A stretch of DNA of 35,241 nt from Rickettsiales bacterium (GTDB lineage Bacteria; Pseudomonadota; Alphaproteobacteria; Rickettsiales; JABIRX01): the NCBI GenBank assembly GCA_018659605.1, contig JABJMA010000057.1, positions 1 through 35,241 on the forward strand, given 5' to 3'. The notes under the pieces were generated by a model that was given only the letters and a program-made list of their open reading frames with translations, had not been told where the DNA came from and did not search any database. Below are positions 8,415 to 16,035 of the stretch, piece after piece. Numbering within the stretch: position 1 is the first letter of the stretch; every line of letters starts with the position of its first letter. The position numbers and the translations under genes are program-made.

Positions 8415-10264
8415 TATAATCTCTCGGTCATATCAAGAGATCTCACAAGTTCAGCTATTGAAATAACACCTTCCATCACTTTATTAATACCATCCTGATC
8501 CATAGCAACGAAACCCTCTCTTATCGCCTGGTCATATATTTCATTTGTTGTTTTATTTAAAGCAATCATTTCGCTAATTTTACGCGAAACAACAAATATT
8601 TCTGATGCAACTATACGACCTTTATAACCAGTATTCATGCATAGTTTACATGATGATGCTTTATATATTTTAACCGGATTATCAATTCCTAGAATATTAC
8701 ATTCATGCTCACTTGCCATATAGGATTCCTTACATTCAACACATAAACGCCTTACCAGTCTTTGGGCTACAGCGCATACTAATGAGCCGGCTAATAAAAA
8801 AGGCTTAATTCCAACATCAATTAACCTAGGCACAACACTGATTGCGTCATTTGTATGCAATGTTGTAAACACCTGATGTCCAGTCATTGCTGCACTTAGT
8901 GATATAGAGGCAGTCTCAGCATCTCTTATCTCTCCAACAAAAATAACATCCGGATCTTGACGAAGTAATGATTTTATACCATCAGCAAAACCAATACTAC
9001 CTTCCTTAACATTTGATTGCCTAATCAATGGTAATTCATATTCAACAGGATCTTCAAGAGTCATAATATTTTTGTGAATATTGTTAATCATGTGAAGTAT
9101 TGAATAAAGAGTAGTAGTTTTACCTGATCCAGTCGGTCCAGTAACAATAATAATACCATCTGGCTTAAGAAATAATTTCTTTAGTAAGTCTATATTATGT
9201 TGACTATAGCCGAGTTTATCGAGGCTAACTAATGAACGAGTTTTATCAAGAATACGCATGACTATATTTTCGCCATGCACAGTTAATTGAGTAGCAACAC
9301 GAAAATCTACCTCGCGCCCTAAAACATTCGCAGCAGCATGGCCATCTTGTGACTTCCTGCTTTCAGCAATATTCATACCAGACATAATTTTGATTCTTAC
9401 TGCTACTGCTGCCCAGAAATCCTTGTGAAAAGTTTTGATTTGCTGCATTCTACCATCAATTCGGTAACGAACTCGTAGAAAATTTTCTTCTGGTTCAAAA
9501 TGTATATCAGAAGCGCCACAATGTACGGCATCTATTAAGAATGAATCAACTAATCTAACTACTGGATTACGAAAATCTTCACCCGTAACCTCCGTTTCAA
9601 TTCCTTGAGTATTATTTTCAATTTCTTTCAAAATGCCATCAATTGACATTTCATATTCATAATATTGATCAATGATATCTAGAATATCAATCTCACTACA
9701 AAATATTGGATCAATTACAGAGCCTTGAGGAAAGTATTTTTTCACTTTGTCAATTGCTATAACATCAAAAACATCATGAACAGCAACAGAAATAACCTCA
9801 TCTTTAATGGCCACTGGAATTATTTTATACTTTAAGGCAACCTCTTTTGGAACTTTTCTTACTAACTCACTATCTAAAACAACGCTCTTAACATCAAATT
9901 TCTCAATTCCAGATGTTTGGCTCATCACCTCACCCAATACTGATTCAGTTACAAAGCCTAATAAAACAAGTACCTCACCTAGATCATTTGCCTCCATTCT
10001 TTTTATTTCCTTCTTAGCCATCTCTAACTGATCAATAGAAATACAACCTTTCTCAAGCAATGCCTTGCCTAACTCATCATCTAAAGTGCTTACACTCTTC
10101 ATACCGTGTGTATCTTTTTCATTAGAGGATTCGGAATTTTTATTGGATTGGCTTAGTTGATTAACTTGATCATTAGCTAGCATATTACTAGTTGCTACCT
10201 CTTGCTCAGATGCTATATCTTGGCTTTTATTTATCTCTTCTTGTTTCATAAACTCATCCATCAT
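8414..10264 (-). CDS. gspE: GspE/PilB family assembly ATPase
   Basis: The 616-aa cytoplasmic ATPase has a disordered Ser/Asn/Gln-rich start (1-55), a GspE N-terminal MshEN-type domain (about 60-200) and the ATPase core. Visible motifs are Walker A GPTGSGKT (376-383), the Asp box EDPVE (404-408), Walker B within PDVIFVGEIRD (438-448) and the His box GHQVFTTLHT (462-471). Four cysteines (C508, C511, C539, C542) form the zinc-binding tetrad usual for GspE and PilB. It powers pilin or pseudopilin assembly through the GspF protein downstream. The start is ambiguous among M1, M2 and M6, which are close together. It lies 46 nt after the pseudopilin-like gene and is probably cotranscribed with it. 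Confidence 0.95.
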   Translation of the reverse strand: MMDEFMKQEEINKSQDIASEQEVATSNMLANDQVNQLSQSNKNSESSNEKDTHGMKSVSTLDDELGKALLEKGCISIDQLEMAKKEIKRMEANDLGEVLVLLGFVTESVLGEVMSQTSGIEKFDVKSVVLDSELVRKVPKEVALKYKIIPVAIKDEVISVAVHDVFDVIAIDKVKKYFPQGSVIDPIFCSEIDILDIIDQYYEYEMSIDGILKEIENNTQGIETEVTGEDFRNPVVRLVDSFLIDAVHCGASDIHFEPEENFLRVRYRIDGRMQQIKTFHKDFWAAVAVRIKIMSGMNIAESRKSQDGHAAANVLGREVDFRVATQLTVHGENIVMRILDKTRSLVSLDKLGYSQHNIDLLKKLFLKPDGIIIVTGPTGSGKTTTLYSILHMINNIHKNIMTLEDPVEYELPLIRQSNVKEGSIGFADGIKSLLRQDPDVIFVGEIRDAETASISLSAAMTGHQVFTTLHTNDAISVVPRLIDVGIKPFLLAGSLVCAVAQRLVRRLCVECKESYMASEHECNILGIDNPVKIYKASSCKLCMNTGYKGRIVASEIFVVSRKISEMIALNKTTNEIYDQAIREGFVAMDQDGINKVMEGVISIAELVRSLDMTERL

Positions 10265-10310
10265 TTATTGAAATTATTAATCATGTTATATAGGAAATGC
10301 TTTTAACCAT

Positions 10311-11072
10311 TCATTTTTCTAATGCTAATTGTATATAGCAATATATGTTGCTATCAAATTTTCTATAAAAAAATAAATTATTTTCTGATACTTCTATACA
10401 TAATTGTTTAGAGAGTTTTGAATATTCCATACTTCCCATATCCGCTATAATATTACCCGATACGGGTATTCCATCATCAATCTTATAATCTACATAATGG
10501 CTATCCTTAGGTGATAAAATACTATCAAGAATATTTCCATGATTACGTGCTTTCGCAAATCTTATAAAATTTTTGCCTAAATGCTCTATGTTATAGTTTA
10601 AAATATGCAACTGTGTATCTCCTAATATCTGAATATCACTATCAATAAATTTACTAGCTGCAACATTAGCCCCAGATTTAGCATAGGAATAAACCATATC
10701 TTCTGATATTGGCCAAAAGTACAAATCACTATATGTTAAATGCTTAAAAGCTAATAAGCCCTCTGCAATACTGCCTACATATCCGTCTCCATTACCATTA
10801 CATTCAATATTATATAGATCGAATAATTTTTGACATTCTTGTTTCCATAATCTATTAGCATATGGAAGATCTCCAGGTAAGAAGTTATTTTGATCTTGAA
10901 AGATCAAAACCCTCTTTTTAATATCATGAATCTCAAATAGTAGATTTTTTAATCTAGCACTATCAACCAAATTATGACCAAGCAATGTTGAAGAAATAAT
11001 AAGACCTATTATTACAAGCGAAATGGCAAGCTCTAACAACGAACTACTCATGTATTCATTCTTTACACACAA
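10311..11072 (-). CDS. Pseudopilin-like protein with atypical prepilin signal
   Basis: The protein (253 aa from TTG at 11072, or 246 aa from ATG at 11051) has an N-terminal hydrophobic helix SSSLLELAISLVIIGLI. The glutamate sits where Glu+5 of type IV pilins would be, and the pattern matches GF(S/T)LxELxI except that -1 and +1 are both serine. A FLPGDLPYA segment and a GNGDGY segment follow, which I associate with rickettsial prepilin-like proteins. I list the TTG start because it gives a leader with a lysine (MCVKNEYMS), as prepilin peptidase substrates need. The ATG start would leave only MS. It is the first gene of the gspE-F operon and would be the pilus or pseudopilus subunit. Confidence 0.7.
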   Translation of the reverse strand: MCVKNEYMSSSLLELAISLVIIGLIISSTLLGHNLVDSARLKNLLFEIHDIKKRVLIFQDQNNFLPGDLPYANRLWKQECQKLFDLYNIECNGNGDGYVGSIAEGLLAFKHLTYSDLYFWPISEDMVYSYAKSGANVAASKFIDSDIQILGDTQLHILNYNIEHLGKNFIRFAKARNHGNILDSILSPKDSHYVDYKIDDGIPVSGNIIADMGSMEYSKLSKQLCIEVSENNLFFYRKFDSNIYCYIQLALEK

Positions 11073-11074
11073 AT

Positions 11075-11617
11075 ATGCTTAAATCAAACAAATATACCAA
11101 ATCAATTCTATTTATTACACTTGTCGTAACTATCACATATAAATTCTTCATCAAACCAAACCCTGTAATATCATCACAATCTCAGCCAAATAAAGTAAAT
11201 CTTAAACTTTATGGTTATGCTAAAATTATAGATGGTGACTCAATCGTAATTGACAATCACGAAATAAGAATTAGGGAAATTGATGCTCCAGAATTATATC
11301 AGATTTGTCAAAACCAAAAATTGAAAGAATACCCTTGTGGAAAACAATCAAAATCTTATTTACAAAAGATAACTAAAAACAAGAAAGTCCAATGCACAAG
11401 TTATGCAAAAGATATTTATAACCGCTACTTAGCAACCTGCTATATAGAGAATGTCGATATAGCAATATCAATGTTAGAACAAGGCTGGGCTGTTATTTAT
11501 AGGTTGCCATCACCATTATATAAATATCAAGAAAATGCTAGGATAAATAAATTAGGAGTTTGGCAGGGAGAGTTTACCTATCCCCAAATTTGGCGCAAAT
11601 TACATAGGAGAAAATAG
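11075..11617 (+). CDS. Membrane-anchored or exported thermonuclease-family nuclease
   Basis: The 180-aa protein has an N-terminal hydrophobic anchor or signal (about residues 10-26) and a staphylococcal-nuclease (TNase/SNc) domain from about 45 to 175. Catalytic features are kept: DGDS for the first metal aspartate, RIREIDAPE with the expected Arg, Asp and Glu, and YNRYLATC with the second Arg. Two extra cysteine-containing loops (CQNQKLKEYPCGK, QCTSYAK) suggest disulfides and so a periplasmic or extracellular site. It would cut DNA or RNA. The ATG is only 2 nt (or 23 nt) from the divergent pseudopilin gene, so the promoters must lie inside the opposing genes. No good ribosome binding site is visible. 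Confidence 0.9.
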   Translation: MLKSNKYTKSILFITLVVTITYKFFIKPNPVISSQSQPNKVNLKLYGYAKIIDGDSIVIDNHEIRIREIDAPELYQICQNQKLKEYPCGKQSKSYLQKITKNKKVQCTSYAKDIYNRYLATCYIENVDIAISMLEQGWAVIYRLPSPLYKYQENARINKLGVWQGEFTYPQIWRKLHRRK

Positions 11618-11666
11618 TAATATAATTAGGAATTTATCTACAGCTAATAAATCAATTCTATTTATT
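11099..11666. repeat. 18-bp direct repeat at both ends of the nuclease gene
   Basis: AAATCAATTCTATTTATT occurs at 11099-11116, near the nuclease start, and again at 11649-11666, across the end of ubiX just past the nuclease stop. It is an exact match. In DNA this AT-rich one such match may be chance. Confidence 0.5.
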
Positions 11667-12254
11667 GCTATCTACACCAACCCAACGCTTTATACCGCCA
11701 TCATGAATTGAGAGTAAGTCAAGAGCCCTTGCGACAGAGTAATTTATAATGTCATCTATCGATTGTGGCTTTGTATAAAAGGCTGGTACAGGAGGCATAA
11801 TAATAGCGCCGGCTAAGGTTGCCTTCTGCATATTGTCAATATGAATTAAATTAAAGGGCGTCTCCCTTAACATTAGGACAAGGCTACGTCTTTCCTTTAA
11901 AATAACATCCGCAGCTCTAGTAAGTAGATTAGTACAATTTCCAGTAGCTATAGCTGCTAATGTTTTAACAGAGCATGGGGCTATAATCATACCATTAGTA
12001 ATAAATGAACCGCTAGCAATCAAACTAGCAATATCATTTATATTATAATGGAAATCAGCTAAATCTATAATTTCACGAAGTTTATAATCTGTTTCTAAAT
12101 CAAGAGTAATATGAGCTGATTTAGTAATGACTAGATGAGTCTTAACATTTGGCAATGTCTTGAGCTTCTCAATTATTCTAACACCATAAATGCTACCTGA
12201 TGCACCAGATATACCTATAATGATATTTTTCTCTTCAGCTCTAGACTCTATCAT
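11658..12254 (-). CDS. ubiX: Flavin prenyltransferase UbiX
   Basis: A 198-aa UbiX/Pad1-family protein. It joins a prenyl group to FMN to make the prenylated flavin cofactor of the decarboxylase UbiD, used in ubiquinone synthesis. Visible motifs are the N-terminal nucleotide-binding loop GISGASGSIYG, IIAPCSVKTLAAIA, the block LVLMLRETPFN and the C-terminal PPVPAFYTKPQSIDDI. Length is normal. It starts 2 nt after the stop of gapR, so the two genes are likely cotranscribed. Its 3' end faces the nuclease gene 41 bp away, without a clear terminator between them. Confidence 0.95.
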   Translation of the reverse strand: MIESRAEEKNIIIGISGASGSIYGVRIIEKLKTLPNVKTHLVITKSAHITLDLETDYKLREIIDLADFHYNINDIASLIASGSFITNGMIIAPCSVKTLAAIATGNCTNLLTRAADVILKERRSLVLMLRETPFNLIHIDNMQKATLAGAIIMPPVPAFYTKPQSIDDIINYSVARALDLLSIHDGGIKRWVGVDSNK

Positions 12255-12256
12255 AA

Positions 12257-12556
12257 TTAAGCAATATTCTCTAGCACTTCCTCACTTGGTATCTCTTCGC
12301 TAGTTTCTCCACCCATGCCTATAGCTTTCTTGTATATCTCAACCATAGATTCTAGTTCAAAAAGATCATTACTATCCATTTTGCGCAATTTTAATACTTC
12401 TCTAATAACTTTTACATCAAAGCCGATTGATTTAGCTTCTTGCATAACATCTTTAATGTCATCAGCCATTGCTCTTTTCTCTTCTTCTAGGGATTCTATT
12501 TTCTCAATAATTTGTTTTAATGTTGTGCCATCGACACCACCAACCATATTTGTCAT
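12257..12556 (-). CDS. gapR: GapR (DUF2312) nucleoid-associated protein
   Basis: A 99-aa, mostly helical protein. It matches the alphaproteobacterial DUF2312/GapR family in IEKIESLEEEKRAMADDIK, EAKSIGFDVKVIREVLKLR and the acidic tail. In Caulobacter GapR binds AT-rich, overtwisted DNA and helps replication. I chose the ATG at 12556 because GAGG lies 7 nt upstream; a TTG at 12568 would add four residues and overlap that site. An extra 15 to 20 residues follow the usual core (GGETSEEIPSEEVLENIA). It leads a two-gene unit with ubiX and is divergent from lpxB across an AT-rich spacer. Confidence 0.93.
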   Translation of the reverse strand: MTNMVGGVDGTTLKQIIEKIESLEEEKRAMADDIKDVMQEAKSIGFDVKVIREVLKLRKMDSNDLFELESMVEIYKKAIGMGGETSEEIPSEEVLENIA

Positions 12557-12609
12557 AATTAACCTCAAAATTTAAAAAAATATAAATAAATTATTTCTTA
12601 CAAAATACT

Positions 12610-12629
12610 ATAAAAATTGTAATTTTTAT
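12610..12629. promoter_or_regulatory. AT-rich palindrome in the gapR-lpxB divergent region
   Basis: ATAAAAATT and AATTTTTAT form a perfect 9-bp palindrome with 2 nt between the arms, about 55 bp upstream of the gapR ATG. The whole 12557-12789 spacer is extremely AT-rich and holds the divergent promoters, but I could not pick a convincing -35/-10 pair. The palindrome could be an operator or simply reflect base composition. Confidence 0.3.
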
Positions 12630-12789
12630 TTTTATATAATTATTTAGTCTGATTTTTATCAAATTATTTTAGATATATTACACAATTTTTTTTCCATGCT
12701 TGATAAGAATTTAAACAATTTACAATTTTCACTTCCAAACAAAACAAATTAATATAATAAAACTTACAAAATTATAAAATAAGTCAATC

Positions 12790-13938
12790 ATGAAGCTTTT
12801 TATTATAGCTGGAGAATCATCAGGAGATTTAATAGGTGCAAAATTACTGTCAAAACTAAAAGAAAATTTTAATCACATTGAAGTTGAAGGAGTTGGTGGT
12901 GACAATTTAATTGAGGCCGGATTGAAGCCTATTTTTCAACAGAAAGATATTGCTGTTAATGGTTTAATAGAGGTAATACCACATATACCAAAACTTTTAT
13001 CCAGAATTAACGAGTCTATAAATGCTATTATAAAATTCAATCCTGATCTTATCATAACCATTGATGCACCAGATTTTAACTTTAGAGTAATTAAGAAGCT
13101 TAAAAGAAAGTCTCCTGATCTAAAAAGTAAGATTGTGCATTATATTGCTCCAACAGTTTGGGCTTACCGAGAAAATAGAGCTGAACAAATTGCTAAACTA
13201 TATGATTTGTTGCTTGTAATACTACCTTTTGAGCCACCGTATTTTGAAAAGCATGGCCTTAAAACAGAGTTTATAGGACATCCTATCTTTACTGATTTTG
13301 AAACTCAAAATATTGCTAAAAAAAGTAATAATATAATTATTTCTCCAGGTAGTAGAAAATCTGAAATATTGCGTTTTGCACCAATAATAAAAAAATTAAT
13401 ATATTTGATAAATTCAAATTTTGGAACAAAGTTCAATCTTAATTTCTTTATAACCAATGAATCTAAGGAGTTAATTTATGAAACTTATACGGATGAAATC
13501 AAAAATTCTGAAGTTAACATTGTTTTTAAAACAAATCAAAAAAAGGAATTACTTAGAAATTGTCATTTAGCAATATTAAAATCTGGTACTAATACAATGG
13601 AAATGGCAAATAACTCTGTTCCTATGATAATTTTTTATAAGTTTAGTTTTTTAACCCATTTCATTGCGACAAAAATACTAAGAGTAAAAACCAAATTTGC
13701 AAACTTACTTAACTACCAGGCCAACCATGCTATTATTCCTGAATATTTACATGGTAGCTGTAAAGCTGATTTAATTTATCAAGAATTTCGTAATTATTAT
13801 TATCATGATGAAAAAAGATATGATCAAATTGCAGCTTATAGTAAAATAATAAGCAAATTTAAAAATCCAGATAAGATCTCACCTGAAGATAAGGCATTAA
13901 TTGCAATAAAAAAATTACTTAAAAAAGATAAGCTATAA
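12790..13938 (+). CDS. lpxB: Lipid-A-disaccharide synthase LpxB
   Basis: A 382-aa GT19 glycosyltransferase of normal length. It joins lipid X and UDP-diacylglucosamine to make the lipid A disaccharide at the inner face of the inner membrane. Motifs seen are AGESSGDLIGAKL at the N terminus, IDAPDFNFR, YIAPTVWAYRENRA, FIGHPIF, SPGSRKSEI and KSGTNTMEMA. It shows that this organism makes lipopolysaccharide, unlike several Rickettsiales that lost it. No other lpx gene is adjacent. It ends 45 bp from the convergent lipoprotein cluster. Confidence 0.96.
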   Translation: MKLFIIAGESSGDLIGAKLLSKLKENFNHIEVEGVGGDNLIEAGLKPIFQQKDIAVNGLIEVIPHIPKLLSRINESINAIIKFNPDLIITIDAPDFNFRVIKKLKRKSPDLKSKIVHYIAPTVWAYRENRAEQIAKLYDLLLVILPFEPPYFEKHGLKTEFIGHPIFTDFETQNIAKKSNNIIISPGSRKSEILRFAPIIKKLIYLINSNFGTKFNLNFFITNESKELIYETYTDEIKNSEVNIVFKTNQKKELLRNCHLAILKSGTNTMEMANNSVPMIIFYKFSFLTHFIATKILRVKTKFANLLNYQANHAIIPEYLHGSCKADLIYQEFRNYYYHDEKRYDQIAAYSKIISKFKNPDKISPEDKALIAIKKLLKKDKL

Positions 13939-13982
13939 TATTTGCAAAAACGCAGAATTACTCATAGCTCTTTTAGATATTT

Positions 13983-14411
13983 CTACCAATGTTTCAAACC
14001 AACCGATCCTTGGTTTTTTAGATTAAATACATTTCCAAATAATGTTTCATGACCAAATGGGATTGGGGGGTAATTGGTACCGGGTAATTTGGGTGCCATA
14101 CCAGCTTCATTCAATGTTCCAGTTGCATAGTGACGACAATAGATCATTGCAGATGACCATGTTTTTAGGTACATTTTATTAGCAGATTTAATCATATCCA
14201 AATCCTTCTTAAACTTATAGAAATACCTATAATAATCTGTGGCAAATCCAGTAGCCATACCTGTTTCGCATCCATCCATCCAGCCAGCTTGGTAAAGAGC
14301 TGGCCCCTCAGGAAGCATTTTAAATACCCTAGTATTAGGAGCGAATATATTATCCTTAGTCAGATTACAAGAGGATAAGAATAACAATATAAATACAATA
14401 TAAAATCTCAT
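13983..14411 (-). CDS. Small lipoprotein, two-cysteine module family (copy 4)
   Basis: A 142-aa protein with a lipoprotein signal peptide (MRFYIVFILLFLSSC; lipidation at Cys15). The mature part has one copy of the module shared by this cluster: AGWMDGCETG, then YRYFYKF, then WSSAMIYCRHY about 45 residues on. The tail is rich in proline and glycine. The +2 residue is Asn, which does not suggest the Asp inner-membrane retention rule, so an outer-membrane site is likely. It is last of four genes and begins 6 nt after the stop of the previous one. Function is not known to me. Confidence 0.85.
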   Translation of the reverse strand: MRFYIVFILLFLSSCNLTKDNIFAPNTRVFKMLPEGPALYQAGWMDGCETGMATGFATDYYRYFYKFKKDLDMIKSANKMYLKTWSSAMIYCRHYATGTLNEAGMAPKLPGTNYPPIPFGHETLFGNVFNLKNQGSVGLKHW

Positions 14412-14417
14412 AACTTT

Positions 14418-14897
14418 CTAACAAAAAACTGTTTTACATCCTTTAAACATATTATTCCACCAAACTCCACCTCCAGATGACTCAGACTCTCCAAATAATT
14501 TTATACCTTCATGTGACCATGGAGTTGGAACACCCTGCTCAAGCGGAAAATCAATCTTTGGCCTACCAGCCCCCCAAAAATTACTATGAGCAGGCTCCAG
14601 ATCAGAATCAATCGATTTAAACGCTCTTCTGTTGATTATATGGAAACAATAAATATAGCCACGATACCAAGAATGAAAATATTCATCATCAGTAATTAAA
14701 TATGGATCTTGCTGAAACTTATAAAATGTTCGATACATACTATTTCCTCTAGAGGAATGAGCTGAATCACAACCATCTCTCACACCCTTAACCAGCTGAT
14801 AAGATCCTTCTTGTGGTAAATGTATTGTATAAGGACTAATTGAACAAGAGCCTAAAAAATATAATAATGTAATAATTAATAATCTTTCCATATTCAT
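14418..14897 (-). CDS. Small lipoprotein, two-cysteine module family (copy 3)
   Basis: A 159-aa protein with a lipobox in MNMERLLIITLLYFLGSC. The module is present once: VKGVRDGCDSA, then YRTFYKF, then WYRGYIYCFHI. The C-terminal part has Trp- and Gly-rich stretches and two late cysteines (FKGCKTVFC), which the other copies lack. The ATG overlaps the stop of the 219-aa gene by 1 nt (TAATG). M1 or M3 could start it; M1 is preferred because of the overlap. Probably an outer-membrane lipoprotein facing the periplasm or surface. Confidence 0.85.
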   Translation of the reverse strand: MNMERLLIITLLYFLGSCSISPYTIHLPQEGSYQLVKGVRDGCDSAHSSRGNSMYRTFYKFQQDPYLITDDEYFHSWYRGYIYCFHIINRRAFKSIDSDLEPAHSNFWGAGRPKIDFPLEQGVPTPWSHEGIKLFGESESSGGGVWWNNMFKGCKTVFC

Positions 14898-15556
14898 TAT
14901 AAAAAACTTTTTCTATCTGGAGATGTCATTATATCATAATATCTTTGACACCACCAGAATGCTGTTTCCCATCCTTTTTGAAACTCTGAGTTAAAATGAT
15001 TACCCTCAATCCATTTTGCACTTTTTACAAATTTATAAGTCATTTTATGATGACTTTTTCCAGTAGCTGCTTTACCAGTAAAACAGCCCTCCTTCCACCC
15101 TTCTCGAAATGCGTATGGACCAGGTGGAGCATCGTGAAGCAAATTATGTTTCTTTGACCAGGGCATAGATTGAATTTGAATTACCCAATCAGGCTTAAAA
15201 AAAGATACTCTATTTCTTGATTGATACGGAATCCATAAACCACAATATATATATGCACTACGCCATACGCTACGATAAATAGGAGATTTGTTATTAAATT
15301 CTGGATTCTGAAATAACCCTAAACTATGTAAGGCCAAAACATTTTGGTTATTTTCCTGTGCAGCAGTCATACATGCATCAACATATGCCGCTTGATAATC
15401 AGGTGGTCCAGGTGGTGGATTAAGGTCTAGCAGCATTGGCTTAGTAAAGTAATCAAACATTGTCGGTGCATTGCATCCAATCAAGAAAAGAGGTAAAATA
15501 AAACATATTAAACCTCTTCTATTTAAATATATGAATTTATGTAATATCCCAGTCAT
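14897..15556 (-). CDS. Lipoprotein with two copies of the two-cysteine module
   Basis: About 219 aa from the ATG at 15556 (an ATG two codons earlier, at 15562, is equally possible). An open frame continues to 15601, but it overlaps the previous gene further and does not improve the signal. The lipobox is FLIGC. The module occurs twice: YVDACMTAAQ with WRSAYIYCGLW (residues about 55-105), then GWKEGCFTGKA with GWETAFWWCQRY (about 160-210). The first copy has Ala in place of Gly before the first Cys. This internal duplication supports the module as a real unit. It overlaps the end of the upstream gene by about 20 nt. Confidence 0.8.
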   Translation of the reverse strand: MTGILHKFIYLNRRGLICFILPLFLIGCNAPTMFDYFTKPMLLDLNPPPGPPDYQAAYVDACMTAAQENNQNVLALHSLGLFQNPEFNNKSPIYRSVWRSAYIYCGLWIPYQSRNRVSFFKPDWVIQIQSMPWSKKHNLLHDAPPGPYAFREGWKEGCFTGKAATGKSHHKMTYKFVKSAKWIEGNHFNSEFQKGWETAFWWCQRYYDIMTSPDRKSFL

Positions 15557-15860
15557 ACGCATATGTGCAATGCTCTTCACCATCAACAAAACCTGCGGCA
15601 TATAAGCGATTTGTAGTCATTTTCCAACCGTCAAATTTTGTTGACAAGCTCCTAACCGCACCTTGAGCTACCATTGCAAAAGATGATTGGCAACCATCCT
15701 TATATCCCTTTGTATAATCATCATCTAGATCTGGCATACCTCTCATCATGAAATATCTTGGCTTAGATCCCCATCCCCATGATTTAGGGTATGAGAAAGC
15801 CTCTCTAACGCATGAGGTAGTAAAAGCAAGTAGCAATATTAAAGCAAATGTTCGAGTCAT
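15537..15860 (-). CDS. Small lipoprotein, two-cysteine module family (copy 1)
   Basis: A 107-aa protein from the ATG at 15860, chosen because it directly starts the signal peptide MTRTFALILLLAFTTSC with its lipobox. An open frame back to 15932 has a signal-incompatible start. The mature protein has GYKDGCQSS and then GFVDGEEHCTYAY, a shorter and more divergent module. It is the first gene of the four-gene cluster. The promoter must lie in 15861-16035, the spacer shared with the divergent fabD gene. Function unknown. Confidence 0.82.
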   Translation of the reverse strand: MTRTFALILLLAFTTSCVREAFSYPKSWGWGSKPRYFMMRGMPDLDDDYTKGYKDGCQSSFAMVAQGAVRSLSTKFDGWKMTTNRLYAAGFVDGEEHCTYAYDWDIT

Positions 15861-16035
15861 AAAATATTTTATAGTTACAAAAATTATAACATAATTTGCT
15901 TGTGATATCAAATAATTATAATAAATATACAAGCCAAATAATTAATTTTTTTACAAAAAGGCAATTTTGTAGATAAAAATCTTATTATTAAGGAATTGAC
16001 AAGAAATAACATAATTAAATTCGAGTTTTAATATC

